From W0P28-013 sp963659365 (lineage in GTDB: Bacteria > Bacteroidota > Bacteroidia > Bacteroidales > Paludibacteraceae), in assembly GCA_963659365.1 (NCBI GenBank), contig CAVKTI010000066.1, positions 1 to 11,578 on the forward strand: DNA of 11,578 nucleotides. The letters are read 5' to 3'. Position numbers and translations under genes: made by a program. Positions 4,301 to 11,578 of the stretch are shown here, one piece after another. The notes under the pieces are model-generated. The model had not been told where the DNA came from. It searched no databases and saw only the letters and a list, made by a program, of their open reading frames with translations. Position 1 is the first letter of the stretch. Every line of letters begins with the position of its first letter.

Positions 4301-4334
4301 AAAAAAAGGCGCATTTCGGTGCGTCTTTTTTTTT
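4301..4334 (+). terminator. Rho-independent terminator after the small-ORF array
   Basis: An A7 run is followed by the stem GGCGCA (4308-4313) and TGCGTC (4320-4325), with one G-U pair and the loop TTTCGG, then a T9 run (4326-4334). The A and T runs extend the stem and would make it work in either direction. It lies about 20 nt after the last small ORF and separates it from the tail genes. Confidence 0.85.
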
Positions 4335-4349
4335 GTGCGGTGGCGTGTC

Positions 4350-4357
4350 TATTTTTG
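4350..4357 (+). promoter_or_regulatory. Possible -7 promoter element for the tail genes
   Basis: TATTTTTG matches TAnnTTTG and lies just after the terminator, with the ATG of the tape-measure gene 22 nt downstream. The -33 position (20 nt upstream) is TTTT within the terminator T run, so the promoter is only partly supported. Its place between a terminator and a long gene makes some promoter here likely. Confidence 0.42.
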
Positions 4358-4378
4358 TCGCAAATAGATTAAACTACT

Positions 4379-7300
4379 ATGGCAAATTATCAGGACAAAG
4401 TAACCATCGAGACCACCGTGAACGGCCAACAAGCCGAAGACGAATTGAAAAAACTGCGCCAGCAGGCCATCGCACTGAAAGAGAAGATAGCCGAAGTGTA
4501 TAAAACGCAGGGCAAATCGGCCGCCTACGACAGCCTGAACAAAGAGTTGAACAAAACCAAACGCAACATTGTAGAGGTGCAAAAGCAGATGTACGATGTG
4601 AACCGCACACTCAACAACCTTTCGAGTGCCAGCGTGCGCGACCTGCGGCGTGCCTACAACGAACTGAACAGCGAACTGAAAAACGGCACCATCGAGCGTG
4701 GCACAAAGGCGTGGGACGAACAGCAACAAAAACTGCGTGCCGTGCGCGAACAGTTGGCCGCCGTAACCGCCGAACAGAAAAAGATGAACACTGGCGGCTC
4801 GCTGCTCGACACCTTTAATAAATGGTCGTTCGCAATTAGCAGCGCAAGCAACCTATTTGGCAAACTGCAAAATAGGTTGCAGCAATTTGTGGTGCAAGCC
4901 GCCGAAATGGACGATGCCTACAGCGATGTGCAGAAAACCACAGGCCTAACCCGCGACGAGGTGGTGGCACTGAACGATGCTTTCAAGAATATGGACACTC
5001 GCACCAGCCGCGAACGCCTGAACGAACTGGCCGCCGCAGCGGGCAAACTGGGCATCACAGGCAGCGACGAAGTGCTGCAATTTGTCGAAGCCGCCAACCA
5101 AATAAATGTGGCACTGGGCGAAGACCTTGGCGAAGATGCCATCAAACAGATAGGCAAAATGGTGGGCGTGTTTGGCTCCTGCACCGACGAACTGAAAGGC
5201 AAAGACCTGAAAGGGCAAATGCTGGCCGTGGGTTCGGCGGTGAACGAGTTGGGCGCATCGTCGAGTGCCAGCGAAGCCTACTTGGTGCAGTTTGCTGGCC
5301 GACTGGGCGGTGTGGCACGCCAAGCAGGAATTTCGATGGACCAAATACTTGGCTTCGGTTCTGCGCTCGACCAAGATATGCAGCAGGTCGAAATGTCGGC
5401 CACCGCTTTTTCTACCATTCTGACCAAGATGATGAGCGAGCCAGCCAAGTTTGCGCAAGCCGCAGGGCTCGATGTGCAGAAATTCACCACGCTGGTCAAA
5501 ACCGACACCAACGCCGCCGTCAAAGAGTTGTTGCGCTCGCTGAAAAACAGCGGCGACTTCGAGGCACTGACCCCCATTTTGGCCGACCTTGGCCTGACTG
5601 GCACGCGTGCCACTGGTGTTGTTACCGCCTTGGCCAACTCTATCGACAAGATAGAAGCGGCACAAGCCATTGCCAACCAAGCCATGAGCGAGGGCGTGAG
5701 CATTACCAACGAATACGATGTGAAAAACAACAACCTGCAAGCGCAGTTGGAGAAAAACGAGAAAGCATTCAAAGACGCTGCCATAGCACTTGGCGAAAGT
5801 CTTGCCCCTGCGTTCAATTCGGCGGCCACCGTCTCGACCACGCTGATGAGCGCACTGGCCAACACGGTGAAGTGGGTGAGCCAAAACAAAGCCATCTGCA
5901 TAGCACTCACAGCGGCGTGGGTGGCCTACATTGCCGCCAAACAGAAGGCAATCATCGTAGAAAAAACCATGGCCGTGTGGCACAAAACCACCACCGCACT
6001 GCAAGCCACCGCTACCGTAGTAACCAAAGCCGCTGCCGCCGCCTACTACACCATGACAGGAGCCACACAAAAAGCCGCTGCCGCACAAAAAGCACTGAAA
6101 GTGGCAATGGCAAGCACACCGTGGGGCGCAATACTGGCCGCTGTAACAGCCATTGCCGTCGGCATATACAAGTGGGTGCAAAACAGCCGTGAACTGAACA
6201 CCACGCAGCGTGCTATGGCCAACATAAACAAAGCCACCAACGATGCCTACGCAGAACAAGCAAGCAAAGTGGATATGCTCAACAGCCGCTTGCGCAACGA
6301 AAAACTATCGCTCGACGAACGCCGCAAAGCACTCGAAGAACTGCGCAAGATAATTCCAAACTACCACGCCGAACTCACCCAAGAGGGCAAACTCATCAAC
6401 GACAACAAAAACGCCATCGACCAATACCTGAAAAGCCTCGAACAAGAGGTGCGGTTCAAAGCCGTAAAGGCCGAACTCGAAACGCTGTATGCCGAAAAAT
6501 ATCAGAAAGAAAAGACTATCGAAACCAAACAACAAGAGGTGGACAAAGCCCATAAGCAAGTGCAAGAAGTTACGGCGGCTACAAACTCTATGAGTCTTGT
6601 TCTACTTACTAAGGAAGCGGCGGCAGGCAACGACCTGAACAAAGCGCAAAAAGACCTGCAGCAGACGCTCGATGCCATCAAGGCGGTGGAAGCCGAATAT
6701 ACCAAAGTGAGCGGTGCAATGTCGGGCTATTCGCCCACCACCACCGCTGCGCCCACCACCAGCGGCAGCCCTGCACCCACTGCCACCGCCAAAAGCGACG
6801 CACCAAGCGAGGCCGACCTGCTGAAACAGCGCACCGACGAGATAGACACCGAAATGAAACGCCGCAACGCACTGCTCGCCACCGAATATGCCACTGGCCT
6901 GAAAGACCGCCAACAGTACGAGCAGGGCATGGCCGATGTGGAACTGTGGGGCATCGACCAAAAACGACAACTGCACAACGAAGGCTCGAAAGAACGCTAC
7001 GAACTGGACGCACAACTGCAACTGAAAACACTCGACCTGCAAAAAAAATGCACCGCCGAAGAACTGGCAGCACTCAAAGAGAAAAGCACGCAAGCCAAAC
7101 AGGTGCTGCAACAGCACTATATCGATGGCGAAATAACCGCCGAACGCTACACCGAAGCGGTGAAGACACTCGAATACGAAGAGATGGCAGCACGCGTGCA
7201 GATATACGCCGAAGGCACCGCCGAACGCAAAGCCGCCGAACAAGAACTCACCGACTGGCTCAACAACGACCAACTCGAACGCCGACAAGAATTTGAACGC

Positions 7301-8413
7301 AAAGCCGCAGAGTTTCGGAGCAACTACCTGAAAACCAGCAACGCCGAAAAGATGCAAACCGAAATTGCACTGGCCGACGAACTGCACGCACGCGGACTGC
7401 TCAAAGAGGAGGAGTACCAACGCGCACTGGCCGAAATTCGGGAACGCTACAACAACGGCGAAGACGACACCACCGACGACACCGAAACACCAGCCGTGAA
7501 CCTTGGCGGCGGCAACGACTGGGGCAGTGCCATGGTAAGTTTCGCACAGGCACTTGGCAATTTGAGCCAAAAAATTCAGGAGGGCAAAGCACACTGGACC
7601 GACTACGCCGCCTGCGCCAGCACCGCACTATCGATGGTGGCAACCATGCTCAACAGCGTGTCGAACTTGGTGCAAGCCAACACCGACCTCGAAGTATCGA
7701 AAGTGGAAAGCCGCTACGATGCCGAAATAAAAGCCGCTGGCAAAAACAAAAAGAAAGTGGCGAAACTCGAAAAAGAGAAAGAGGCCGAAATAAGCCGTGT
7801 GAAAGCCGAAGCCAACGAAAAAGCCTTTGGCTTGGAGATAGCCGCCGCCGTGGCACAAACAGCCGCAGCCGCCATCAGCGCATTTGCATCGGCAGCCGCC
7901 ATACCTGTGGTGGGCTGGGTGATGGCACCAATAGCCGCTGCAGCCGCCGTGGCAGCAGGCGCAGTGCAGATAGCCACCATCAAAAAACAGCACGAAGCCA
8001 GCAAAGCCAACTACTGGACTGGCGGCTACACACCACACGGCGCATGGAACGAAGAGCAGGGCGCAGTGCATTCCGACGAATTTGTCGCCAACCGTTTCGC
8101 CGTGAAAAACCAACAGATACGCCCCGTGTTCGACCTGATAGACCAAGCACAAAAAGAGAACACCGTGGGCGCACTCACCAGCCAAGATGTGAGCCGTGTA
8201 CTCGACACTGGCGGCACCAACGCCACACAAGTACCAAGCAACGACCAAACAAACCTGCAAGTGTCGGCTTCGCTCACCGCCATGACCGTAGCCACCGAAC
8301 GCCTCAACCGCAAACTCGACGACGGCATAGGCGCAACCGTTGCCATTACAGGGCAAAACGGATTCGAGAAACAATACGAACACTACCAACGACTGACCAA
8401 AAAACAGAAATAG
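4379..8413 (+). CDS. Phage tail tape-measure protein
   Basis: The 1344-residue protein sets tail length and occupies the tail lumen before DNA ejection. Residues 1-150 are coiled-coil-like. About 175-400 match the PhageMin_Tail / TP901-type tape-measure core (YSDVQKTTGLTRDEV at 181-195, ELAAAAGKLGITG, then VQFAGRLGGVARQAGIS). Hydrophobic segments lie at about 506-522, 581-600 and 1155-1200 (Ala-rich, usual for tape measures). A Thr/Pro/Ala-rich linker is at about 783-812, followed by a long charged helical region to about 1030. The C-terminus has GGYTPHGAWNEEQGAVHSDEFVA, a form seen at the end of many Bacteroidota tape measures. The long ORF implies a long tail (sipho- or myovirus type). The start is the ATG 22 nt past the possible -7 box, with no Shine-Dalgarno. 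The tail-tip gene begins 3 nt after the stop. The expected chaperone and major tail genes are not directly upstream. Confidence 0.93.
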   Translation: MANYQDKVTIETTVNGQQAEDELKKLRQQAIALKEKIAEVYKTQGKSAAYDSLNKELNKTKRNIVEVQKQMYDVNRTLNNLSSASVRDLRRAYNELNSELKNGTIERGTKAWDEQQQKLRAVREQLAAVTAEQKKMNTGGSLLDTFNKWSFAISSASNLFGKLQNRLQQFVVQAAEMDDAYSDVQKTTGLTRDEVVALNDAFKNMDTRTSRERLNELAAAAGKLGITGSDEVLQFVEAANQINVALGEDLGEDAIKQIGKMVGVFGSCTDELKGKDLKGQMLAVGSAVNELGASSSASEAYLVQFAGRLGGVARQAGISMDQILGFGSALDQDMQQVEMSATAFSTILTKMMSEPAKFAQAAGLDVQKFTTLVKTDTNAAVKELLRSLKNSGDFEALTPILADLGLTGTRATGVVTALANSIDKIEAAQAIANQAMSEGVSITNEYDVKNNNLQAQLEKNEKAFKDAAIALGESLAPAFNSAATVSTTLMSALANTVKWVSQNKAICIALTAAWVAYIAAKQKAIIVEKTMAVWHKTTTALQATATVVTKAAAAAYYTMTGATQKAAAAQKALKVAMASTPWGAILAAVTAIAVGIYKWVQNSRELNTTQRAMANINKATNDAYAEQASKVDMLNSRLRNEKLSLDERRKALEELRKIIPNYHAELTQEGKLINDNKNAIDQYLKSLEQEVRFKAVKAELETLYAEKYQKEKTIETKQQEVDKAHKQVQEVTAATNSMSLVLLTKEAAAGNDLNKAQKDLQQTLDAIKAVEAEYTKVSGAMSGYSPTTTAAPTTSGSPAPTATAKSDAPSEADLLKQRTDEIDTEMKRRNALLATEYATGLKDRQQYEQGMADVELWGIDQKRQLHNEGSKERYELDAQLQLKTLDLQKKCTAEELAALKEKSTQAKQVLQQHYIDGEITAERYTEAVKTLEYEEMAARVQIYAEGTAERKAAEQELTDWLNNDQLERRQEFERKAAEFRSNYLKTSNAEKMQTEIALADELHARGLLKEEEYQRALAEIRERYNNGEDDTTDDTETPAVNLGGGNDWGSAMVSFAQALGNLSQKIQEGKAHWTDYAACASTALSMVATMLNSVSNLVQANTDLEVSKVESRYDAEIKAAGKNKKKVAKLEKEKEAEISRVKAEANEKAFGLEIAAAVAQTAAAAISAFASAAAIPVVGWVMAPIAAAAAVAAGAVQIATIKKQHEASKANYWTGGYTPHGAWNEEQGAVHSDEFVANRFAVKNQQIRPVFDLIDQAQKENTVGALTSQDVSRVLDTGGTNATQVPSNDQTNLQVSASLTAMTVATERLNRKLDDGIGATVAITGQNGFEKQYEHYQRLTKKQK

Positions 8414-8416
8414 ACC

Positions 8417-10315
8417 ATGGTACAACTACGCATCGATGGCCAAGAAGCCGCCATCAAAAAAGGGACAAACTTTCAACTCACTTTCGAGAACTCGTACTTT
8501 GCCAAAGGCAACACGTGGAGTTTCGACATAGAACTGCCGCTCGACGACAAACGCAACGCCGCCATTTTTGGCGCAATCAACCGACACGATGTGCGACAAA
8601 AACCACAAACACACATTGCCGAACTCATTGTGCCGGGCATGAACCACATCGTAGGCAGCGTGGTAGTTACCAAAGTAACCGAAACCAGCGTGAGCATACA
8701 ACTGGCCAGCACACGCGACGCCATCGACACCAAAGTAGCCAACCGCTATATTCACGAAATGGATATAACGAAAAAAAACTTGACCAAGTTGGGCATTCGC
8801 TATACCGACTTCCCCGTGTGCGACACCGAAGGCACTACCGAAGTGGGAAATTATAAACTGCAAATTACCAAAAAAGAATTGGTAGAGACACTATCTGGTG
8901 GTACTCTTATCTACAAGTTTACCGATTTTTTCTTTTATGCAGATGGGTGGAGTAGCGAAGTACCATGGGGCGTTTATCACCCCTACCTATACGATGTGGT
9001 GATGCTGCTGTTGCAGGAAGCGGGCTACACCGTGGGCACCAATGCGCTCGACACCCCGATGATGCGTGCGCTGGTAGTGGTGCGTGCCACAGTGCGGAAA
9101 GTCCTCTGCTACCACCTGCCACACTGGACTTTCAGCGAGTTCATTACCGAAGTGGAGCGGTTTGCAGGCGTGCATTTCATTTTCAATAACACAACCAAAG
9201 TTGTCAATATAGTGCCAGTGTCTGCCACGCTCACAGGCGGCGGCAGCGGCACCGACTTTTCCACAGCCGCCTACAATGCCGATGTGGTAGTGGTCGATGA
9301 ACTTACGGCCGAAATCGATACCGACACCGCCAGCGTCGAAGCCACCGACACCAGCGGCAACAAAAATGTGGGCTACGACCTGCTGGGCGACCACAGCGAC
9401 AAATACGAACGCCTGTCCGACGATGTGCTGGCACAAGCCAACATAATAGAATGCACCTACGACGAGATGATTGCAACCCACAAACTGGGCTGGGACAATC
9501 TGAAACAACTCTTTTTGGTCGATGGCAAGTACTACCTGCCGCAGCCCGATGGTGCGCCGTTTCTGTGCAACCGCCTGCACGACATAAAAACCAGCGACGA
9601 AGCCGATGTGGAACTGCTGCGCATAACCCCCTGCGCATTCACCGACTGGCAGTTCGATGCGTGGGAATACACCAAACACAACGAAGACTCGAGCGTCAAA
9701 ATGCACCAAGAAGCCGACTTAACATTGCAGAAGGTGCGTGTGCCTGTGGCCGAAGGCCCCGAAAAACAGTATTCGGCCAAGGGCTACCTGCTCGATAGCA
9801 TTTTGGAAAACGAGGATGACGAAGAAACCACCGAAACGCCCGAAGAGGCCACCGTTATGCGTGTTGCCTTTGTCGATGATGTGGCGCAGCCGATATATAT
9901 CCAATGCTACATTCACGACAGCACTACAGAATTTGGCGGTGGCTACTGGCCTGCCAAACTGCCCTACACACTGCCCGGGCTGCTGCAATACGACGAAGAC
10001 AATTTTATCGATGCTACGCTTCAAGGAAAAGATGATGTGATAACACCTGCCATGAATGCCATCAACAACCGCCCCTACACGCTCGAACTGACGGCGCGCA
10101 GTGCGGCAGGCAACGGCACAGCGCAAAGCATCAAACGCCTGCTGCCCGACACCACCATCGAATACACCAAGCGCATTATTGCCCACACACTGCCCGATGT
10201 GGACAAACTGTTTCTGATACACGGCAAACGGTTCATCTGTAAGTCGCTCACGGTCGAAATCAACGAAGAGGGCATTGTGCCGCTCATGGAGGGCACTTTT
10301 TACATGTTCGATTAA
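8417..10315 (+). CDS. Probable phage tail-tip / baseplate hub protein
   Basis: The 632-residue protein follows the tape-measure gene at a 3-nt gap, where distal-tail or hub proteins are normally encoded. The N-terminal part contains NTWSFDIELPLDDKRNAAIFG (about 33-53), a pattern shared by Bacteroidota phage proteins found after the tape measure, then a beta-rich domain (VGSVVVTKVTETSVSIQLAS). The middle has HWTFSEFITEVERFAGVHFIF (about 235-255), like tail-hub proteins with a gp27-like fold. An acidic insert ENEDDEETTETPEEA lies at about 464-478. No enzymatic motif is seen. A region near 8870-8960 uses more AT-rich codons than the rest. The final stop codon overlaps the stop of the convergent integrase. 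The tail role is inferred mainly from position and one family-like motif. Confidence 0.68.
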   Translation: MVQLRIDGQEAAIKKGTNFQLTFENSYFAKGNTWSFDIELPLDDKRNAAIFGAINRHDVRQKPQTHIAELIVPGMNHIVGSVVVTKVTETSVSIQLASTRDAIDTKVANRYIHEMDITKKNLTKLGIRYTDFPVCDTEGTTEVGNYKLQITKKELVETLSGGTLIYKFTDFFFYADGWSSEVPWGVYHPYLYDVVMLLLQEAGYTVGTNALDTPMMRALVVVRATVRKVLCYHLPHWTFSEFITEVERFAGVHFIFNNTTKVVNIVPVSATLTGGGSGTDFSTAAYNADVVVVDELTAEIDTDTASVEATDTSGNKNVGYDLLGDHSDKYERLSDDVLAQANIIECTYDEMIATHKLGWDNLKQLFLVDGKYYLPQPDGAPFLCNRLHDIKTSDEADVELLRITPCAFTDWQFDAWEYTKHNEDSSVKMHQEADLTLQKVRVPVAEGPEKQYSAKGYLLDSILENEDDEETTETPEEATVMRVAFVDDVAQPIYIQCYIHDSTTEFGGGYWPAKLPYTLPGLLQYDEDNFIDATLQGKDDVITPAMNAINNRPYTLELTARSAAGNGTAQSIKRLLPDTTIEYTKRIIAHTLPDVDKLFLIHGKRFICKSLTVEINEEGIVPLMEGTFYMFD

Positions 10316-11481
10316 AACCGTGGGGCGGTGCGGTTGATGCGCTCTATCAGTGCAGGGTCGGCGTGGTTGGCGTAGCGTGTGGTCATCGATAGGTCGTGGT
10401 GGTCGGCGTGCTGCATCACGGTCAGCGGGTCGATACCTGCTTTCAGCATGTTGTTGATGCCTGTGTCGCGCAACGAATAGAGTTGCATCTCCTGCGGCAG
10501 TTTCAGCGTGGTGCGCATTTTGTCCCAATCTTTGCGGAAGCGTGCGGCTGGTATCGGCTTGGCACTGGGCGCATATTTTTCGCCGAAAAGATAGTAACTG
10601 CGTGGCAGCCGCTGGGCGAACAGTGGGCGCAGCCGCTCGATGAGTTGCGGCGACAGAGCGCAAAACCGCTCGTTGTGCGTTTTGGCGTTTTCGGCCGCCA
10701 TGCGTATGAATTTTCCCTCCAAATCGATGTCGCCAAGCCGAATGCACTGTATCTCTTTGGGGCGAATGAGCGAAGTGAACACCAACTCGCACACCGTGAG
10801 CATATAGGGGTTGTGCTGCTCGTAGTAGTCGGCTATTTGTTGGCGCACATCGGCAGGAATCAGCACACGCCGTTTGGGCGGTTCACGCTTGGTTTTGATG
10901 GTTTCAAAAGGGTTTTCTTTCACATAGCACTTTTGAAACGCCCAACTGAAAAAGGCACGCCCCATTTTCAGTTGATTGTTCCACGCCCGAATGCCCACTT
11001 TGCGCTGCGAATAGATGTAGTCCAAGTAGCGCACCGCCAGCAAGCGGCTGAACAGCGAAGCGTATATTTTTGGCACTTGCGCCTGACACCACGCCCCAAA
11101 AATCGATGCAAACGAGGCGTAACTGCGCAGCGTGTCGGGGCGCAACTCGCGCCGTTTTTCGTCGATATAGGCACGCAGCACATCGTCCAAACGCATATAC
11201 AGGCGGTTGTTGTCCTCCTCCATCAGCGGCGACCAGCCATTGCGCAGTTTTGCGTTCAGTCGGAACAGTATCTCGTTGGCGTGTCGGCGGAAATCGCTCG
11301 CTTTCGTATAGCGACTGCGTAGCAGATTCAGTTTCATCTGTCGGCGCACCATCGTTTGCGTTTGTGGGTTCAGCACATAGTACTCGATTCGCCACCCCGC
11401 ATTGGGGTAGTTTTTCAGCACAGCAGGGTAAAACTCTGTAACAGGATAATCGTTTAACGCGGAGGGTTTACTTTTGGGCAT
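10312..11481 (-). CDS. Tyrosine recombinase / phage integrase
   Basis: The 389-residue protein has an N-terminal arm-type region (1-95), a SAM-like core-binding domain (about 97-200) and a catalytic domain (about 205-389). Catalytic residues: Arg240 (LIRPKEIQ), Lys267 (AENAKTHNER), Arg338 (YSLRDTG), His361 (ADHHDLSMTTRY) and nucleophile Tyr370 (TTRYANH). The usual first His of the HxxR box is Tyr335, a replacement found in many Bacteroidota integrases, so the enzyme looks intact. It would catalyse site-specific integration and excision of the element. The start ATG (CAT at 11479-11481) is followed upstream by an A-rich and palindromic leader. No excisionase or attachment site is seen in the window. 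The 3' end overlaps the convergent tail gene by 4 nt. Confidence 0.93.
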   Translation of the reverse strand: MPKSKPSALNDYPVTEFYPAVLKNYPNAGWRIEYYVLNPQTQTMVRRQMKLNLLRSRYTKASDFRRHANEILFRLNAKLRNGWSPLMEEDNNRLYMRLDDVLRAYIDEKRRELRPDTLRSYASFASIFGAWCQAQVPKIYASLFSRLLAVRYLDYIYSQRKVGIRAWNNQLKMGRAFFSWAFQKCYVKENPFETIKTKREPPKRRVLIPADVRQQIADYYEQHNPYMLTVCELVFTSLIRPKEIQCIRLGDIDLEGKFIRMAAENAKTHNERFCALSPQLIERLRPLFAQRLPRSYYLFGEKYAPSAKPIPAARFRKDWDKMRTTLKLPQEMQLYSLRDTGINNMLKAGIDPLTVMQHADHHDLSMTTRYANHADPALIERINRTAPRF

Positions 11482-11482
11482 T

Positions 11483-11523
11483 TTTTTTTATTGCTGAAAA
11501 CCTGCGTTTCAACAATAAAAAAA
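11483..11523. repeat. Imperfect palindrome in the integrase leader
   Basis: T7-ATTG-C-TGAAA (11483-11499) faces TTTCA-A-CAAT-A7 (11507-11523), with one mismatch (C11494/A11512) and a small central loop. It lies directly upstream of the integrase start on the minus strand. It does not end in a U run in the direction of integrase transcription, so it is not a terminator for that gene. It could be an operator or a recombinase-binding site, or chance in an AT-rich leader. Confidence 0.55.
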
Positions 11524-11578
11524 TTTGTGGCTTTTCTGTGGCGTTTATTCTATCGAATTTCGCTCTATTGCCCTATGG
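11524..11578. other. Right-edge sequence upstream of the integrase
   Basis: These 55 bases contain no ORF, tRNA part or clear TAnnTTTG box on the minus strand. The integrase promoter was not identified; it may lie here in a weak form or beyond the window. Confidence 0.4.

Noticed and set aside
4946..8425. Long minus-strand ORFs opposite the tape-measure gene (for example 4946-6259, 6602-7594, 7628-8425)
   Set aside because: Their products are rich in Cys, His, Gly and Phe with no domain pattern. They arise because the strongly biased plus-strand codons rarely give minus-strand stops.
9719..10792. Minus-strand ORF spanning the tail gene end and the integrase
   Set aside because: It overlaps two well-supported genes in another frame and is Arg/His-rich without a recognisable domain.
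10396..11322. Plus-strand ORF opposite the integrase
   Set aside because: It is antisense to an integrase with all catalytic residues; no domain or motif seen.

Overview
The window looks like part of a temperate tailed phage or prophage of a Bacteroidota (probably Bacteroidales) host. Several signs agree. Candidate promoters have the Bacteroidota form TTTG-N20-TAnnTTTG rather than a sigma-70 form. Genes mostly lack Shine-Dalgarno sequences. The gene set (KilA-N protein, a DTV/DSV-rich lipoprotein, a large tape-measure protein, a tyrosine integrase) is typical of phages from this phylum. I cannot name a species. No tRNA, rRNA, CRISPR array, capsid, portal, terminase or endolysin gene is visible.

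Layout, left to right. (1) Positions 1-303 hold low-complexity intergenic repeats, a strong Bacteroidota-type promoter and a 5' leader that can fold into a long hairpin whose loop pairs upstream (a pseudoknot). (2) A KilA-N gene (304-1188) contains a perfect 32-bp palindrome and ends at a terminator. (3) A putative lysis pair (1526-2504) follows: a small one-TM coiled-coil protein with a C-terminal Cys motif, then a protein with both a lipobox and a C-terminal TM segment, the architecture of a unimolecular spanin. The gaps around these genes (1189-1525, 1868-2078, 2505-2815) share ordered repeat modules, including three identical 29-nt copies of a palindromic element and a GTGTGAAA octamer array. 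(4) A two-gene operon (2816-3833) encodes a Panacea (DUF4065) protein and a small protein with a possible MazF/PemK-like pattern, overlapping by 8 nt: a candidate PanA/PanT toxin-antitoxin pair. (5) Three tandem 27-28-codon ORFs (3972-4280) sit in a 111-nt tandem repeat with their own promoter and terminator. Each encodes a hydrophobic peptide with a Lys-rich tail, resembling type I toxins or other phage small membrane proteins. (6) The tail module holds a tape-measure gene (4379-8413) and a probable tail-tip/baseplate gene (8417-10315). (7) An integrase on the minus strand (10312-11481) overlaps the tail gene's stop codon.

The tail genes and integrase share C-rich, T-poor or GC-richer codon usage. 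The KilA-N gene, the Panacea pair and the small ORFs are more AT-rich and appear to carry their own promoters and, in part, terminators. I read those three as moron-type accessory cassettes inserted around the lysis and tail modules. The most distinctive items are the triplicated small membrane ORFs, the structured KilA-N leader, the Panacea pair and the modular intergenic repeats.
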